In this document: positions 7,123 to 15,108 of the stretch, in pieces
Layout: each line of letters begins with the position of its first letter
Position numbering within the stretch: the stretch's first letter is position 1
Assembly (NCBI RefSeq): GCF_010499455.1
Contig: NZ_JAAGOH010000001.1
Coordinates: 186,001 to 250,000 of the forward strand
Direction: 5' to 3'
Origin: Ideonella livida
GTDB taxonomy: Bacteria > Pseudomonadota > Gammaproteobacteria > Burkholderiales > Burkholderiaceae_C
Length of the DNA: 64,000 bases
Notes under the pieces: model-generated
Database searches by the model: none
Seen by the model: the letters and a program-made list of their open reading frames with translations, nothing else
What the model was told of the DNA's origin: nothing
Translations under genes and position numbers: made by a program

Positions 7123-7509
7123 TCACTTGAGAACCTCTGGAATTTCAATCCCGAGCCACGCAAAGCACTGGCGGACGTGCGCAGGCTCCAGATCCTTGCG
7201 AGCGAGCCCGGCGTTGATGGACGCAGACAGCCGGCGCAGGAGCATCTCGGCCTCCACGCTGCGCACCAAATCCTCGCGTGTCGCCCATGCCATGAGCCCG
7301 AGCGGGTAGCGAATCCCCTTCGATGGGACTGCAACATCCCGCCCAAGATCTGGCCGCCATGCGGCGATCCCCGCGGGGGACTTGGCGACGATGTACTGCT
7401 TAGACAGGCTCAAGACCGGTATCTCCATCGCTTGCGCCGGCGCAAAGTCGTAGAGCTTCAGGATCCAGATCGTTCCAAGAGGCTTGGTCGGTTTCGCAGC
7501 CTTCGTCAT
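7123..7509 (-). CDS. Phage protein of unknown function, 128 aa
   Basis: The basic N terminus (MTKAAKPTKPLGTIWILKLY) leads into a mixed alpha/beta sequence without known motifs. The C-terminal half has amphipathic helices (LVRSVEAEMLLRRLSASINA). It overlaps the upstream small coiled-coil gene as ATGA and lies 10 bases before the cysteine-rich gene. No function can be given. Confidence 0.6.
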   Translation of the reverse strand: MTKAAKPTKPLGTIWILKLYDFAPAQAMEIPVLSLSKQYIVAKSPAGIAAWRPDLGRDVAVPSKGIRYPLGLMAWATREDLVRSVEAEMLLRRLSASINAGLARKDLEPAHVRQCFAWLGIEIPEVLK

Positions 7510-7739
7510 GGATCAACCCCCCGGCTCTTGTCCGCATACTGCCGGTCCCAATCGTCCAGCGCCTTGCGCAGGGGCGCCGCTATCCTCTTCCTGTCCGCCA
7601 GATCCTTGCGGCGCTCCCTCACCACGCACTCGGCTTCGGCCAGTGCGGTGGCGTCCTTGGCGATGCGGGCATCGTATTCAGCCAGCGTGCGGCGGGCGTC
7701 GGCGATCTTTTCGGCCAGGGTGGGGAGTTCGATGCTCAC
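7506..7739 (-). CDS. Small coiled-coil protein, 77 aa
   Basis: Almost the whole protein is predicted helix with heptad-like spacing, for example LAEKIADARRTLAEYDARIA and then alternating charged residues. The GTG start at 7739 overlaps the stop of the preceding gene as GTGA, matching the coupling used throughout the operon. The protein contains no membrane segment or catalytic motif. It may assemble with one of its neighbours. Confidence 0.55.
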   Translation of the reverse strand: MSIELPTLAEKIADARRTLAEYDARIAKDATALAEAECVVRERRKDLADRKRIAAPLRKALDDWDRQYADKSRGVDP

Positions 7740-8263
7740 AGCTCCACCCCCAGGCGCTTCAGCACGCCGGCAACGGCTTCCTGAGAGCGCTCGCCGTACA
7801 CGGGACCGAACGGCCCGATCTTCTCCAGCTCTTCCCGCGCCGCCTCGCGCAGCTGACCCCGGAACTCCCGCCGCAGCTCGATGCCGGCACAGTCCCGCGC
7901 CTCCACGGCGGCGATGCGCTCTTGCTGAGCCTGGATGCGACGGGTGACCTCTTGCTCTCGCATCACGGCTTCCACGCGCCCAATGTCCCACGCTGGCTTC
8001 AGCCAGTGCCCGACAGGCGGCGGATTGGTGTCTTGGGAGCCGAAAGCCAGTGCCCCGGTGATCGCGGACATGAACAGCTCTTGCAGCCGCGGATCGTCCA
8101 GGGGCTTGGGGTGCGCGGCCTGGGCTTCCAGCGCATCGGCAGCGACCAGCAGGTCCGCCATCCGCTCGGGCGTCGCAAGAACACGCAGCACGCCCTGGAA
8201 TCCCGCCGGGACCGCAGCCGCATGCATGCCGCGAAGGCGGCTGGCCAAATCTCGGTATTCCAT
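7736..8263 (-). CDS. Phage protein of unknown function, 175 aa
   Basis: The N-terminal half has helices such as MEYRDLASRLRGMHAAA and ADLLVAADALEAQAA. The C-terminal half includes a long charged helix (VMREQEVTRRIQAQQERIAA) that may form a coiled coil. ATG at 8263 overlaps the stop of the VRR-NUC gene as TGATG. Ead/Ea22-like phage proteins have a similar start and a similar 'LLVAADALEA' motif, but the match is not strong enough to name it. Confidence 0.6.
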   Translation of the reverse strand: MEYRDLASRLRGMHAAAVPAGFQGVLRVLATPERMADLLVAADALEAQAAHPKPLDDPRLQELFMSAITGALAFGSQDTNPPPVGHWLKPAWDIGRVEAVMREQEVTRRIQAQQERIAAVEARDCAGIELRREFRGQLREAAREELEKIGPFGPVYGERSQEAVAGVLKRLGVEL

Positions 8264-8631
8264 CAAGAGAACTCCAGTTTGATCATCCCCGCGTAGCCTT
8301 TGACCACTCGAGAGGCGGCCTCCCAATCCCAGCAGAGCACGGCCAGCCAGCCGGCCATCTGCAGAGCGTTGATACGGTCGCGCTGCTCTTTGGTCGGGCC
8401 CTCTCCAGGGCTCTTGAACTCAATGGCCAAGCCGATGTAACCGCCGCGCGCCACAGGCCACTGCCAGTCCGGCACGCCCGGCTTGACCCCCTCAGCCTTG
8501 AGCCTTCCGGCCGTCGCCTTGCTCCGCTGGCCACCGTTGGGCACCGCGTGAGACAGCTCAATCTCCGGGATCCGGCAGACGGAGGTCCAGCGGACAAAGG
8601 CCGCCTGCATGGCATGTTCAACGTCCCTCAT
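8263..8631 (-). CDS. VRR-NUC domain nuclease
   Basis: This 122-residue protein carries the VRR-NUC core of the PD-(D/E)XK nuclease superfamily: VKPGVPDWQWP gives the acidic residue after G-V-P-D, and IGLAIEFKSPGEGPTKEQ gives the E-x-K pair. The motif spacing and length match stand-alone phage VRR-NUC proteins, which are thought to cut branched DNA or act in replication and recombination. The ATG at 8631 overlaps the stop of the Rha-type gene by ATGA. Confidence 0.85.
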   Translation of the reverse strand: MRDVEHAMQAAFVRWTSVCRIPEIELSHAVPNGGQRSKATAGRLKAEGVKPGVPDWQWPVARGGYIGLAIEFKSPGEGPTKEQRDRINALQMAGWLAVLCWDWEAASRVVKGYAGMIKLEFS

Positions 8632-9341
8632 GCAGCCTCCTTTATTGCCTTGCGCGCCTGGTGCTTGGCCCACTCCCCGGCCACCCACTCCACGCCCTTC
8701 GGGGTGAATCGGGCCCGGGTGTAGGCATGCCCGTGCTTCGCGCCAGTGCGAACCTCAAACCGGCCGGCGCCGATGTGTTCGGCATAGGCCGTCAAATCAC
8801 CGCCCAGGCGGTACATCACCCGTCGATCCAGCAGCCAATCACGAAACTCGCCTTCCTTGGCGCCCAGCAACTTGGCCACCTGGCGGAAGCCCTGCGACCC
8901 AGTGGATGCGGTCGCATACCGGTCTGCAAACTCAACCTTTGGCGCGGCAAGCTGAAGCGCCCTCTGCTGGCGCTCGATCTGCTCGGCCTGGTCGGCGGCC
9001 AGGCGCAGCGCCGCAGATAGCGAGCGTGGGATCAGCGCCACTCCGCTTTCCAACTCCTGCCAGCGCGCCACGATCCGATGACGCATCAGGACCGAGTAGC
9101 CAGCCACCAGGGTGATCGTCAAATCCTTGGGTAGCGCCAGCATCGGGTAGCTCTGGCCGTTCTGGGGGTCGGTCCAGTTCTGGGCATACCCCTGCTCCGC
9201 CAGCCCCAGCTCGCTCAGCATGACCCGTGCGTCACGCAAGATGTGCTTGTGCTCTTTCCCTGTCAACTCCGCGATCTCACGGCTGGTCATGGTCACAGGC
9301 GCGATGCCGGACATGCCCCCGGCCTCAACGAGTTGTTGCAT
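8628..9341 (-). CDS. Rha-family phage regulator with KilA-C-like C terminus
   Basis: The N-terminal domain (VTMTSREIAELTGKEHKHIL, about residues 16 to 35, followed by MLALPKDLTITLVAGYS) is the pRha domain found in phage regulatory proteins. The C-terminal part (about residues 130 to 235, FRQVAKLLGAKEGEFRDWLL then YTRARFTPKGVEWVA) resembles the phage antirepressor KilAC DNA-binding domain. Such proteins relieve repression or affect host infection. ATG at 9341 is preferred because GAAGGA precedes it at a suitable distance, over an in-frame TTG five codons upstream. Confidence 0.8.
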   Translation of the reverse strand: MQQLVEAGGMSGIAPVTMTSREIAELTGKEHKHILRDARVMLSELGLAEQGYAQNWTDPQNGQSYPMLALPKDLTITLVAGYSVLMRHRIVARWQELESGVALIPRSLSAALRLAADQAEQIERQQRALQLAAPKVEFADRYATASTGSQGFRQVAKLLGAKEGEFRDWLLDRRVMYRLGGDLTAYAEHIGAGRFEVRTGAKHGHAYTRARFTPKGVEWVAGEWAKHQARKAIKEAA

Positions 9342-9352
9342 TGTTGGGTCCT

Positions 9353-9649
9353 TCAAATCATGGCCGCCTGGCCAGCCACAAACTCATCCACCCAGTCCCG
9401 CTGGGATTCGTCCCGAACCGGAGCGTCTTGGCCGGCTCCTTGACGCCGGCAGACCTGAGACCTTTGAGACTCGCCCGCCCGACGCGAGGAGCGCTTGCGC
9501 ACCGGCACGCGACCCTTGCCCACCGGGATACCTGCACGCTTGGCGCAGTGCCGGCCGACGGGAACACCGTTCGGGAGAGGTGTCAGCAGTCCGCGCCCAC
9601 AGAGCGCGCACCGCAGAACGCCGGGGATCGTCTGCTTAGGCTTGGTCAT
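9353..9649 (-). CDS. Small zinc-ribbon-like protein, 98 aa
   Basis: The N-terminal third has LRCALCGRGLLTPLPNGVPV followed by GRHCAKRAG, a C-x2-C...H-C arrangement that would fit a zinc ribbon. The rest is basic (many arginines) and then acidic at the C terminus. It overlaps the end of the upstream gene by 14 bases and ends 11 bases before the Rha gene start. The function is unknown; a nucleic-acid-binding role is plausible from charge only. Confidence 0.6.
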   Translation of the reverse strand: MTKPKQTIPGVLRCALCGRGLLTPLPNGVPVGRHCAKRAGIPVGKGRVPVRKRSSRRAGESQRSQVCRRQGAGQDAPVRDESQRDWVDEFVAGQAAMI

Positions 9650-10082
9650 GCCACTGGAAGGTAAGCTGATTTGCCGCCTCCTTGCGCCCTGATACCCCAG
9701 CCGCGCGCCTTGTCGTCCGGGTCGGTGGTTTGCCGTCCGCTGGGGCGATCAGGTGGAGTTGCTCTCCCGCAGTGGGGCCCGTAAACATGGCCCCGGCATA
9801 TCGGGACGCCAACGCCCAGATGCTGTTGATCGTGTCGGCCACAGTCCACCGCGAAGCGCCGTCTGGGATAGCCCTGTACTCCAGGTACATCCGGTCCCCG
9901 ATCCGCGCCTCTCGGGCCTCGAACCAGCCAGTCCCCACTGCATTGCGCAGGAGTCGACTGGGCGCCGATTCGCTGGATGGCTCACCGATTGCGGCGAGCA
10001 CATCGGAGACCCGGAACCAGCGGCGATCTTTCAGCCCCCAGTCCCTAGCCCGCGCAGTCCACTCCGAACGAGGGGCGCTCAT
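9636..10082 (-). CDS. Phage protein of unknown function, 148 aa
   Basis: The N-terminal portion (ARDWGLKDRRWFRVSDVLAA, then APSRLLRNAVGTGWFEAREA) looks like a winged-helix or other small DNA-binding fold. The middle contains VADTINSIWALASRYAGAM, and the C-terminal tail is basic. The gene follows the O-like replication gene with an ATGA overlap, so a part in replication is possible. I do not recognise a named family. Confidence 0.6.
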   Translation of the reverse strand: MSAPRSEWTARARDWGLKDRRWFRVSDVLAAIGEPSSESAPSRLLRNAVGTGWFEAREARIGDRMYLEYRAIPDGASRWTVADTINSIWALASRYAGAMFTGPTAGEQLHLIAPADGKPPTRTTRRAAGVSGRKEAANQLTFQWHDQA

Positions 10083-11299
10083 GCTCCAGCCTCCTCTTCG
10101 TTCGGCTCAGGACTCCGTCGGAGTCGCTCACGAAGCGAGGCAGGAGGCGGCACTGCCTCACGATGCCGGCGCTCGATCTCAGCCAACACCGCCCGCCCGG
10201 CTTCACGCCGGGCCTCAGCCTTCTCCGGCGATTCTCCCTGTGAGGGCTGAAACCCGGCGGCCCGCGGAGCCTGATGGGCCATGGGGCTCCGGCACCAGTT
10301 GCGCCAAGTGGCCAGCCAGTCCGCCTTGGTCGCATCCTTGCCGGTCTTGGCACACCAGTGATCCCGGAACTTCTGCGCCTCCAGCCGGACCTTGGCCTCA
10401 TCCCACTGCGAAAACTCAGCCAGCGCCCACAAGCCCCAAGCCTTCGGGAGCGACCAGTCCCCCGGGAGGCGGGCCCCACGTGCCGACGCCTTGCCGGGCC
10501 CTGCCGCCTCAGGTCCGGTAGCGTCTGGGTCGGCATCATAGCCATCGCCGTTGACGGGCACGTCCTCGGAAAACTCAGTTGTTGCCGGCGCGGCAGCGCC
10601 GGGGGCCGTGACATCGCGGCTCGAATCTGCGCCCTCTTGCGCCGAATCGGCCGATTCGCCCGGCAAACAACTAATACCTTTCTCTTCCTGCTCCTGTTTC
10701 TGCTCCTGCTCCTGCTCCTGATTCCCGGTAGTCTTTTTCTTAGGCTTGGAGAAAGCCTTTCCGGGTGTCTTTCCGCGCGGCGGCTGAACTGGTGGGTGAT
10801 CCGGCCTTTCCCCGGGCACGACACCATCAAAAGCCGAGCAATAGCAGGAGGTTACGAATGCTCGCTCGTAGGATGGGCCCAACTCGCGCAGGGCAGCGCG
10901 AAGCACCTTCCAGGCCTCCTCTTTCAGCGGGCACTCAGGAATGCGCGACCACGTCGCCGCCCAGCTCTTGACGACGTTGGGGCTCTGGGGGTGGTTGTAG
11001 ACGATAGCCTTCGGCACCCAGATGAGGCGGGCTTTCCAGTCGGCCAGCGCCATGCCTTGCTTAGAGACTTCAGCGAAGGCTTTGTCAAAGTCTTCGATTT
11101 CCCACCCGAGCATCTCGGACAGGCCCGCCCGCCCGACGGGCTGCAGGCCGGGAATGTTGGTCGTCTGCGGCCCCATCAGCAGGACCATCCACAGGGCCTG
11201 CCCGCTGGCGTGCAGCGGGCTCAACGCGTTGAATTTGCGGTCAGACCAGGTCTGCACCGAAACCTTGCGGTAGGGAGACATTTCGGGCGCGTCATGCAT
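10079..11299 (-). CDS. Phage replication protein O-like, with QE-repeat linker
   Basis: This 406-residue protein has an N-terminal helix-turn-helix region (residues 5 to about 120, VQTWSDRKFNALSPLHASGQ, AGLSEMLGWEIEDFDKAF). A flexible middle contains six Gln-Glu/Gln-Lys dipeptides, and the C-terminal domain (DWSLPKAWGLWALAEFSQW then KADWLATWRNWCRSP) is widespread in phage O-like replication initiators. The protein would bind the phage origin and recruit the host helicase system. I pick ATG at 11299 because GGAGG lies eight bases upstream; it overlaps the preceding stop by eight bases. No separate helicase loader gene is visible nearby. Confidence 0.72.
   Translation of the reverse strand: MHDAPEMSPYRKVSVQTWSDRKFNALSPLHASGQALWMVLLMGPQTTNIPGLQPVGRAGLSEMLGWEIEDFDKAFAEVSKQGMALADWKARLIWVPKAIVYNHPQSPNVVKSWAATWSRIPECPLKEEAWKVLRAALRELGPSYERAFVTSCYCSAFDGVVPGERPDHPPVQPPRGKTPGKAFSKPKKKTTGNQEQEQEQKQEQEEKGISCLPGESADSAQEGADSSRDVTAPGAAAPATTEFSEDVPVNGDGYDADPDATGPEAAGPGKASARGARLPGDWSLPKAWGLWALAEFSQWDEAKVRLEAQKFRDHWCAKTGKDATKADWLATWRNWCRSPMAHQAPRAAGFQPSQGESPEKAEARREAGRAVLAEIERRHREAVPPPASLRERLRRSPEPNEEEAGA
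10685..10720 (-). repeat. Hexanucleotide repeat encoding Gln-Glu dipeptides
   Basis: Six hexamers in a row (CAGGAG-type on the minus strand, two with single changes) encode the QE/QK run in the middle of the O-like protein. It is in frame, so repeat expansion or loss would change linker length without breaking the gene. Origins of lambdoid phages often lie inside the O gene as short repeats (iterons), but these hexamers are too short and simple to be called iterons. Confidence 0.6.
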
Positions 11300-12242
11300 T
11301 GGCGAGCCCTCCAGCCAACTCCCAAACGCTACGCGGTACGCTGGCATGCGGGACTACAGAGCGAGACAATGGCACGTCGTCGCCGGAAACAACCGTGACG
11401 CCCCTGGCGACCGCCTTCCGCCTGACGCCCACCTTGCTGAATACGGGAATTTCTGGGGCGCTGAACACCAGTTGGCCCTCAGTGCCGCGGAGCTGGGCAA
11501 TCTTGCCGTTGCGCAATCCCGGCTCCACCAGGTTGGGAATGAGGTCAGGATCCACCCCGAGCACCTCAGCGAGGCCGGGGCTCGTCATTTGGGACTTGGC
11601 CTGCCGAAGCGCCGCCAGAGCGTCCTCCCAGGTTGCGCGGATCGCGCTCCGGGGATTGGCCTTGAGCTTGGTACGCACGTGGTAGCGGGCGCATCGCTCA
11701 GCATTGGTGTAGGCAATCGGGCGCTCAACGTTGTGCACACCCATGCCCCAAAGCGGCGTTGGAGACCCGCCCCAGCCTTCGCGGCGAACCCACTCGACCA
11801 CGGATGCGAGCCGAAGCCCTTTCATCCGGTTGAGGTTGCTTCGAATCGCAGCGGGCGTAAGGCCGCACGCATGGTGCAGGTCGGCAACGCTTGCTGGACC
11901 TGCCCGCAGGCGCTTCACGAGAGCGCCAAACGCGATCAGGTCAGGCCATACCACCGCCGCAGCTTTGCTGCGCAGAAAGTCTGGCTCAACTTCACCGGGG
12001 TAAGCCACATCCTCTGGGATTGGCGCGCCCCACACCGGGCTGTAGGGCCCGCGCCCCTTGCGTCGGGTCCACCCGTGGATGGAGATCAAGCCATCTGCGT
12101 GGAACCGGACCAGGATCCGCTGCAGGTGCTGGATGCACGCTCCCCCAATCTGCTCGGAAACGTCCAGCCCAGACAAGCCGCCGGCTTTAGACCCAGCGTA
12201 GACGCAGGCGAGGATGTTGACCAGTGCGTTGATCTTCTTCAT
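11292..12242 (-). CDS. Phage DNA-binding protein of unknown function, 316 aa
   Basis: Several winged-helix-like segments are visible. The first is residues 5 to 60 (ALVNILACVYAGSKAGGLSG, QHLQRILVRFHADGLISIHG). A second copy lies near residues 105 to 160 (ALVKRLRAGPASVADLHHAC, LTPAAIRSNLNRMKGLRLA). A third helical part covers 205 to 245. The repeated marR-like or HTH-like layout suggests DNA binding. It lies between SSB and the O-like gene and may take part in replication initiation. No enzyme motif is seen. Confidence 0.65.
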   Translation of the reverse strand: MKKINALVNILACVYAGSKAGGLSGLDVSEQIGGACIQHLQRILVRFHADGLISIHGWTRRKGRGPYSPVWGAPIPEDVAYPGEVEPDFLRSKAAAVVWPDLIAFGALVKRLRAGPASVADLHHACGLTPAAIRSNLNRMKGLRLASVVEWVRREGWGGSPTPLWGMGVHNVERPIAYTNAERCARYHVRTKLKANPRSAIRATWEDALAALRQAKSQMTSPGLAEVLGVDPDLIPNLVEPGLRNGKIAQLRGTEGQLVFSAPEIPVFSKVGVRRKAVARGVTVVSGDDVPLSRSVVPHASVPRSVWELAGGLANA

Positions 12243-12251
12243 GCCTTCACC

Positions 12252-12788
12252 TCAGAAGGGGATGTCATCATCCATGTCCTCGAAACTGGAGCCGGACTTG
12301 GCCGGGCCCCTGGGTGCGGGCGCAGGCGCCACGGGACGGCGCTCTGCCATCCGTTCGCCATGCGTCCGGCCGCCGCCACGGTCCTCAGGCGACCCAGCCG
12401 GCCGGCGGGTGGCCCTTTGTTGGCTACGAGGCTCACCCTCAGGCTCTTCACTTTCTCGGCCGCCCAGCAGCTGCAACTGCTCGGCCACGATCTCGGTGGT
12501 GTAGTGGTCTTTGCCGTCCTTGTCCTGCCACTTGCGGGTCTTCAGGCGGCCCTCGATGTAGGCCGGGCGGCCCTTGCGCAGGTACTCGCCGGCCACTTCG
12601 GCCAGGCGGTCATAGAGCACGACGGAGTGCCACTCGGTTTCTTCCACGCGCTCGCCGCTGTCGCGACTCTTCCAGTTGCGGGTGGTGGCCAGGCGCAGGT
12701 TGCACACCGCCGAACCGCTGGGGGTGTAGCGGACCTCGGGGTCGCGCCCCAGGTTGCCGATGAGGATGACTTTGTTGATGCTGGCCAT
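12252..12788 (-). CDS. ssb: Single-stranded DNA-binding protein
   Basis: The 178-residue protein is a complete bacterial-type SSB. It has the start [20 protein letters not shown], the OB-fold core including [20 protein letters not shown] and the [20 protein letters not shown] motif. The disordered linker is rich in arginine and proline, and the conserved acidic tip DDDIPF is at the C terminus. It coats single-stranded DNA in phage replication and recombination and can recruit host partners through the tip. It is phage-encoded, lying in the leftward early operon. Confidence 0.97.
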   Translation of the reverse strand: MASINKVILIGNLGRDPEVRYTPSGSAVCNLRLATTRNWKSRDSGERVEETEWHSVVLYDRLAEVAGEYLRKGRPAYIEGRLKTRKWQDKDGKDHYTTEIVAEQLQLLGGRESEEPEGEPRSQQRATRRPAGSPEDRGGGRTHGERMAERRPVAPAPAPRGPAKSGSSFEDMDDDIPF

Positions 12789-12791
12789 GGG

Positions 12792-13052
12792 TCAGTCCCC
12801 CTTGTTCTTGGCGGTCATGACGGCGGGCGGCTTGAGCGACTGCCGTGCCGCTGCGCAGTCCCCACAGCGATAGACGCCCTGGAGTCCTTTGCGCTTGCGG
12901 CAGAGGCCAATCGGGCGGTAACGGTTGCAGTCCAGGCACCACACAGTCACGCCCTTGTCCTGGGGAATCAGCGCTTTGCCGTGGGTCGGTACGTAAGACC
13001 CGCGCACAGCGGAGCCCTCCCGGCGCAGTGCCGGGCCCTTCTCTTCAATCAT
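12792..13052 (-). CDS. Small zinc-ribbon-like protein, 86 aa
   Basis: The core VWCLDCNRYRPIGLCRKRKG followed by VYRCGDCAAARQ gives the pattern C-x2-C...C...C-x2-C of a zinc ribbon. The ATG at 13052 has AAGGGA upstream. The C terminus is basic. It precedes ssb by three bases and is therefore likely co-translated with it. Function is unknown; nucleic-acid binding is plausible. Confidence 0.65.
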   Translation of the reverse strand: MIEEKGPALRREGSAVRGSYVPTHGKALIPQDKGVTVWCLDCNRYRPIGLCRKRKGLQGVYRCGDCAAARQSLKPPAVMTAKNKGD

Positions 13053-13267
13053 CGGAATCCCTTCTTCGACTGACGGATGCCAGTCCCAACGTGGAATAGC
13101 CCGCAGCAACGACAGAGGTACGGAGACGCCCGACCGTCGCTGCGCTCTCGATTTCTTCGGGCCCGCTTGGCAGCCCTCTCGGCTCTCCCGAGGTAGCGAT
13201 GGGCAACCTTGCCCACGCAAGACGCGGCGGCATCACGGGAACCTCTGTCAACGCGACTGCCGCTCAT
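13049..13267 (-). CDS. Small basic CxxC protein, 72 aa
   Basis: The protein has a highly basic helix (HRYLGRAERAAKRARRNRER) followed by YLCRCCGLFHVG near the C terminus. This C-x-x-C-G-x-x-H-V-G ending is common in small phage-encoded zinc-finger-like proteins. ATG at 13267 has GAGGG upstream. It overlaps the next small gene by four bases. No function is known. Confidence 0.6.
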   Translation of the reverse strand: MSGSRVDRGSRDAAASCVGKVAHRYLGRAERAAKRARRNRERSDGRASPYLCRCCGLFHVGTGIRQSKKGFR

Positions 13268-13274
13268 CACACCC

Positions 13275-13772
13275 TCAGCTCAACTCGCGCAGCGCGTAGG
13301 CGCGCCGCTCCAGTGAATCCGCCTTCCTGGCCCGCATCGCCTGGATGAATGCGAGTGCGGCCTGAACGGCAGCGATCAACTCGCCAGCCTCGCGCTGGCA
13401 GTCGTGCAGCTCGTTCTCGGTGATGTCGTCATCTGCCAGAGACGAGCTCACCTTGGCCACCAGTTCGGCGAACTGTTTGGCCAGCTCCGCGATGTGAGCG
13501 TGGCCAGTTCCTGCAGCCGCTCCGCCGGGCATAGGGACGACAACCGCCCCGACTTCGGCCGCGAACGCATTGAGAAACACCCAGTTGGCCGTGTACTGAG
13601 TGGCAGTCACCACATCCACGGCGCCGGCCTTGGCCATGCGGTTCCTCGGGTCAACCTCTTTGTAGAGGGTGTCCCGCGGCTTCCCGAGCCAATCGGCGAT
13701 GTCTTGGGCGCTCACTCCTGGGGAGTTGTGCACCAGGTCATACAACGCGCGCTCAAGCGCTGCCCTGCTCAT
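13275..13772 (-). CDS. CII-like phage regulatory protein (CP76 type)
   Basis: Residues about 4 to 60 (ALERALYDLVHNSPGVSAQD, IADWLGKPRDTLYKEVDPRN) form an HTH unit typical of P2-type/YmfL phage regulatory CII proteins, and the C-terminal helices match the same family. These proteins help choose between lysis and lysogeny. The position just downstream of Cro in the leftward operon agrees with this role. It ends eight bases before the next start. Confidence 0.78.
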   Translation of the reverse strand: MSRAALERALYDLVHNSPGVSAQDIADWLGKPRDTLYKEVDPRNRMAKAGAVDVVTATQYTANWVFLNAFAAEVGAVVVPMPGGAAAGTGHAHIAELAKQFAELVAKVSSSLADDDITENELHDCQREAGELIAAVQAALAFIQAMRARKADSLERRAYALRELS

Positions 13773-14029
13773 TGCAGCACCCCCTGCCCTGCTGGAATAG
13801 ACCGATCCCCGACACAGGGCGACAGTCCGGCCCCATGAACAGAAAGCACTCGACCCCGCGAATCCCGGTCCCCGTGGTCATCACTGAAGACGAAGCCCTG
13901 TGGGCGCGTCGGGCGCTTATCCGCCTGTTGGTGCGCGTCATGGAGCGCATCAACCGCGGTGACCCGGTGTGACACGGGCCGCGCGGCGGGCCATTGCGCG
14001 GCGCTGGAAGCAGTTCCATGACGCGTCAC
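13769..14029 (-). CDS. Possible small phage protein, 86 aa (doubtful)
   Basis: This frame starts with a GTG overlapping the stop of the small membrane gene (GTGA) and ends overlapping the start of the CII-like gene (ATGA), the typical arrangement here. The encoded peptide, though, is rich in histidine, arginine and alanine without secondary-structure pattern. A 45-residue rightward frame at 13835..13972 looks at least as protein-like. I therefore give it only moderate belief. Confidence 0.35.
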   Translation of the reverse strand: MTRHGTASSAAQWPAARPVSHRVTAVDALHDAHQQADKRPTRPQGFVFSDDHGDRDSRGRVLSVHGAGLSPCVGDRSIPAGQGVLQ

Positions 14030-14148
14030 GACTCACCCCCGTCAGTCCCCCAGTCCGGATCCACAGCAATGGCGAACAGGGCAACGACCACAAGGAGCGG
14101 GACGATCAGGACCGACAGCCACCGGGGCCACCAAGGATCTCGGGACAT
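14026..14148 (-). CDS. Small membrane protein, 40 aa
   Basis: ATG at 14148 is preceded by AAGGGG at good distance. The peptide begins MSRDPWWPRWLSVLIVPLL and continues with a valine/alanine-rich membrane segment before a short acidic tail. It lies 9 bases after the end of the Cro-like gene. Single-span small proteins near the switch are common in phages; the role is unknown. Confidence 0.55.
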   Translation of the reverse strand: MSRDPWWPRWLSVLIVPLLVVVALFAIAVDPDWGTDGGES

Positions 14149-14157
14149 GGCAACCCC

Positions 14158-14415
14158 TTAACTGCTGGTTTTTTGTTGGACACTGACCCGGCTCAACACT
14201 GCCGGCTGACGGGTGGCCAGCTTGGTGGAGCCGCTGCATGCCCGAGCGAGTTCCGCCCCGAAGTGCATTCGGGCCCAGGCCGCCACGACCCTGTCGGCAG
14301 CGATTGAGTGCAACTCTTCAGGCCACTGGCTAACAGCCGATGGTGTGAGGCCAGTCAGCGCGGCGACCTTCTTCACGGACCCACCCAGGAGATGGATTGC
14401 TTGCGCTTTTTTCAT
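14158..14415 (-). CDS. Cro-like repressor
   Basis: The 85-residue protein starts MKKAQAIHLLGGSVKKVAAL and continues LTGLTPSAVSQWPEEL, the typical helix-turn-helix of lambdoid Cro-like proteins. The C-terminal third is basic and unstructured. It is transcribed leftward, divergent from the CI-like gene, with a perfect operator between them. It is the first gene of the leftward early operon and would repress CI expression during lytic growth. Confidence 0.82.
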   Translation of the reverse strand: MKKAQAIHLLGGSVKKVAALTGLTPSAVSQWPEELHSIAADRVVAAWARMHFGAELARACSGSTKLATRQPAVLSRVSVQQKTSS

Positions 14416-14424
14416 GCCCTGGAT

Positions 14425-14439
14425 GTTAACGCGTTTAAC
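14425..14439. promoter_or_regulatory. Phage operator between cro and cI
   Basis: GTTAA-CGCGT-TTAAC is a perfect five-base inverted repeat with a five-base centre. The surrounding 20-base string ATGTTAACGCGTTTAACTCT (14423..14442) occurs again at 15654..15673. On the minus strand a TTGTCT hexamer lies seven bases upstream of the operator and would serve as a -35 for the Cro operon, with TAACAT as a weak -10. The position next to the Cro start fits an operator that represses leftward transcription. Confidence 0.8.
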
Positions 14440-14487
14440 TCTATGCAGACAAGCCCGCTTAACTGCCCCGCTGTTCTAATCCGTGAA

Positions 14488-15108
14488 ATGAGTTCACTTC
14501 GCGAGCGGCTGGAAGAGGTCATGGCCGCAAAAAAGTGGACCCGCTCCGACCTGCTCCGGATCACCGGACAGTCGCAATCCCTCGTGTCCCAGTGGCTCGG
14601 GAAGGGGTCCAAAGAAATCAACGAGATGCACAAGCTCGGCGCTGCCGTTGCCCTAGCGCGCGAGTCGGGCTATTCGGCCCTTTGGATCGCAATCGGCGAA
14701 GGCCCAAAGTTCGTGCGCGATGTCGAAGACGCGCGCTTGGTCGGACAGAGCGCCACCCAGAAACAAGACCTAGGGGCGGCCTTGACGCTGTTGGCCGGAG
14801 CAGTGGCGCACCGAACGCGTGTCGAAAGAGCCCAGCTTGCAGCCCTGCTGCGCATGCTGGCCGAGGAGCCGGACGACCGCGAGGAGACTTGCGCAGCAGT
14901 CATGGCCTGCCTTGAGCCCAAGAGCTACTTCCGCTATCTGCAGACCTGGGAGGAAACCGCCCGCAGCGTCGCACTCCGTCTCAACCCGGAATGGCTGGGC
15001 ACAGGGCAGGACTTCGTGGATCTCGTAGATGAGATGCGGGCAAAGGGCGAAGGCGGCATGCTGGCCGAGGTGCCCAAGCTCCCCGATCTGACGCGCAAAG
15101 CAAAGTAA
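14488..15108 (+). CDS. CI-like phage repressor (no peptidase domain)
   Basis: The N-terminal domain (MSSLRERLEEVMAAKKWTRS, LLRITGQSQSLVSQWLGKGS, residues 1 to about 65) is an XRE-type helix-turn-helix. The remainder (about 140 residues) is helical and shows no S24 serine-lysine protease motif. It may therefore be released from DNA by another route than RecA-stimulated self-cleavage. ATG at 14488 was chosen; the frame is open further upstream, but the upstream part is antisense to Cro. Its end overlaps a terminator that acts on the opposite strand. Confidence 0.82.
   Translation: MSSLRERLEEVMAAKKWTRSDLLRITGQSQSLVSQWLGKGSKEINEMHKLGAAVALARESGYSALWIAIGEGPKFVRDVEDARLVGQSATQKQDLGAALTLLAGAVAHRTRVERAQLAALLRMLAEEPDDREETCAAVMACLEPKSYFRYLQTWEETARSVALRLNPEWLGTGQDFVDLVDEMRAKGEGGMLAEVPKLPDLTRKAK

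Noticed and set aside
13835-13972. 45-codon rightward frame in the leftward switch region
   Set aside because: Composition is protein-like, but it lacks a clear ribosome site and would be a lone gene against the operon; the leftward alternative has coupled start and stop. Not listed as a feature, but not excluded.
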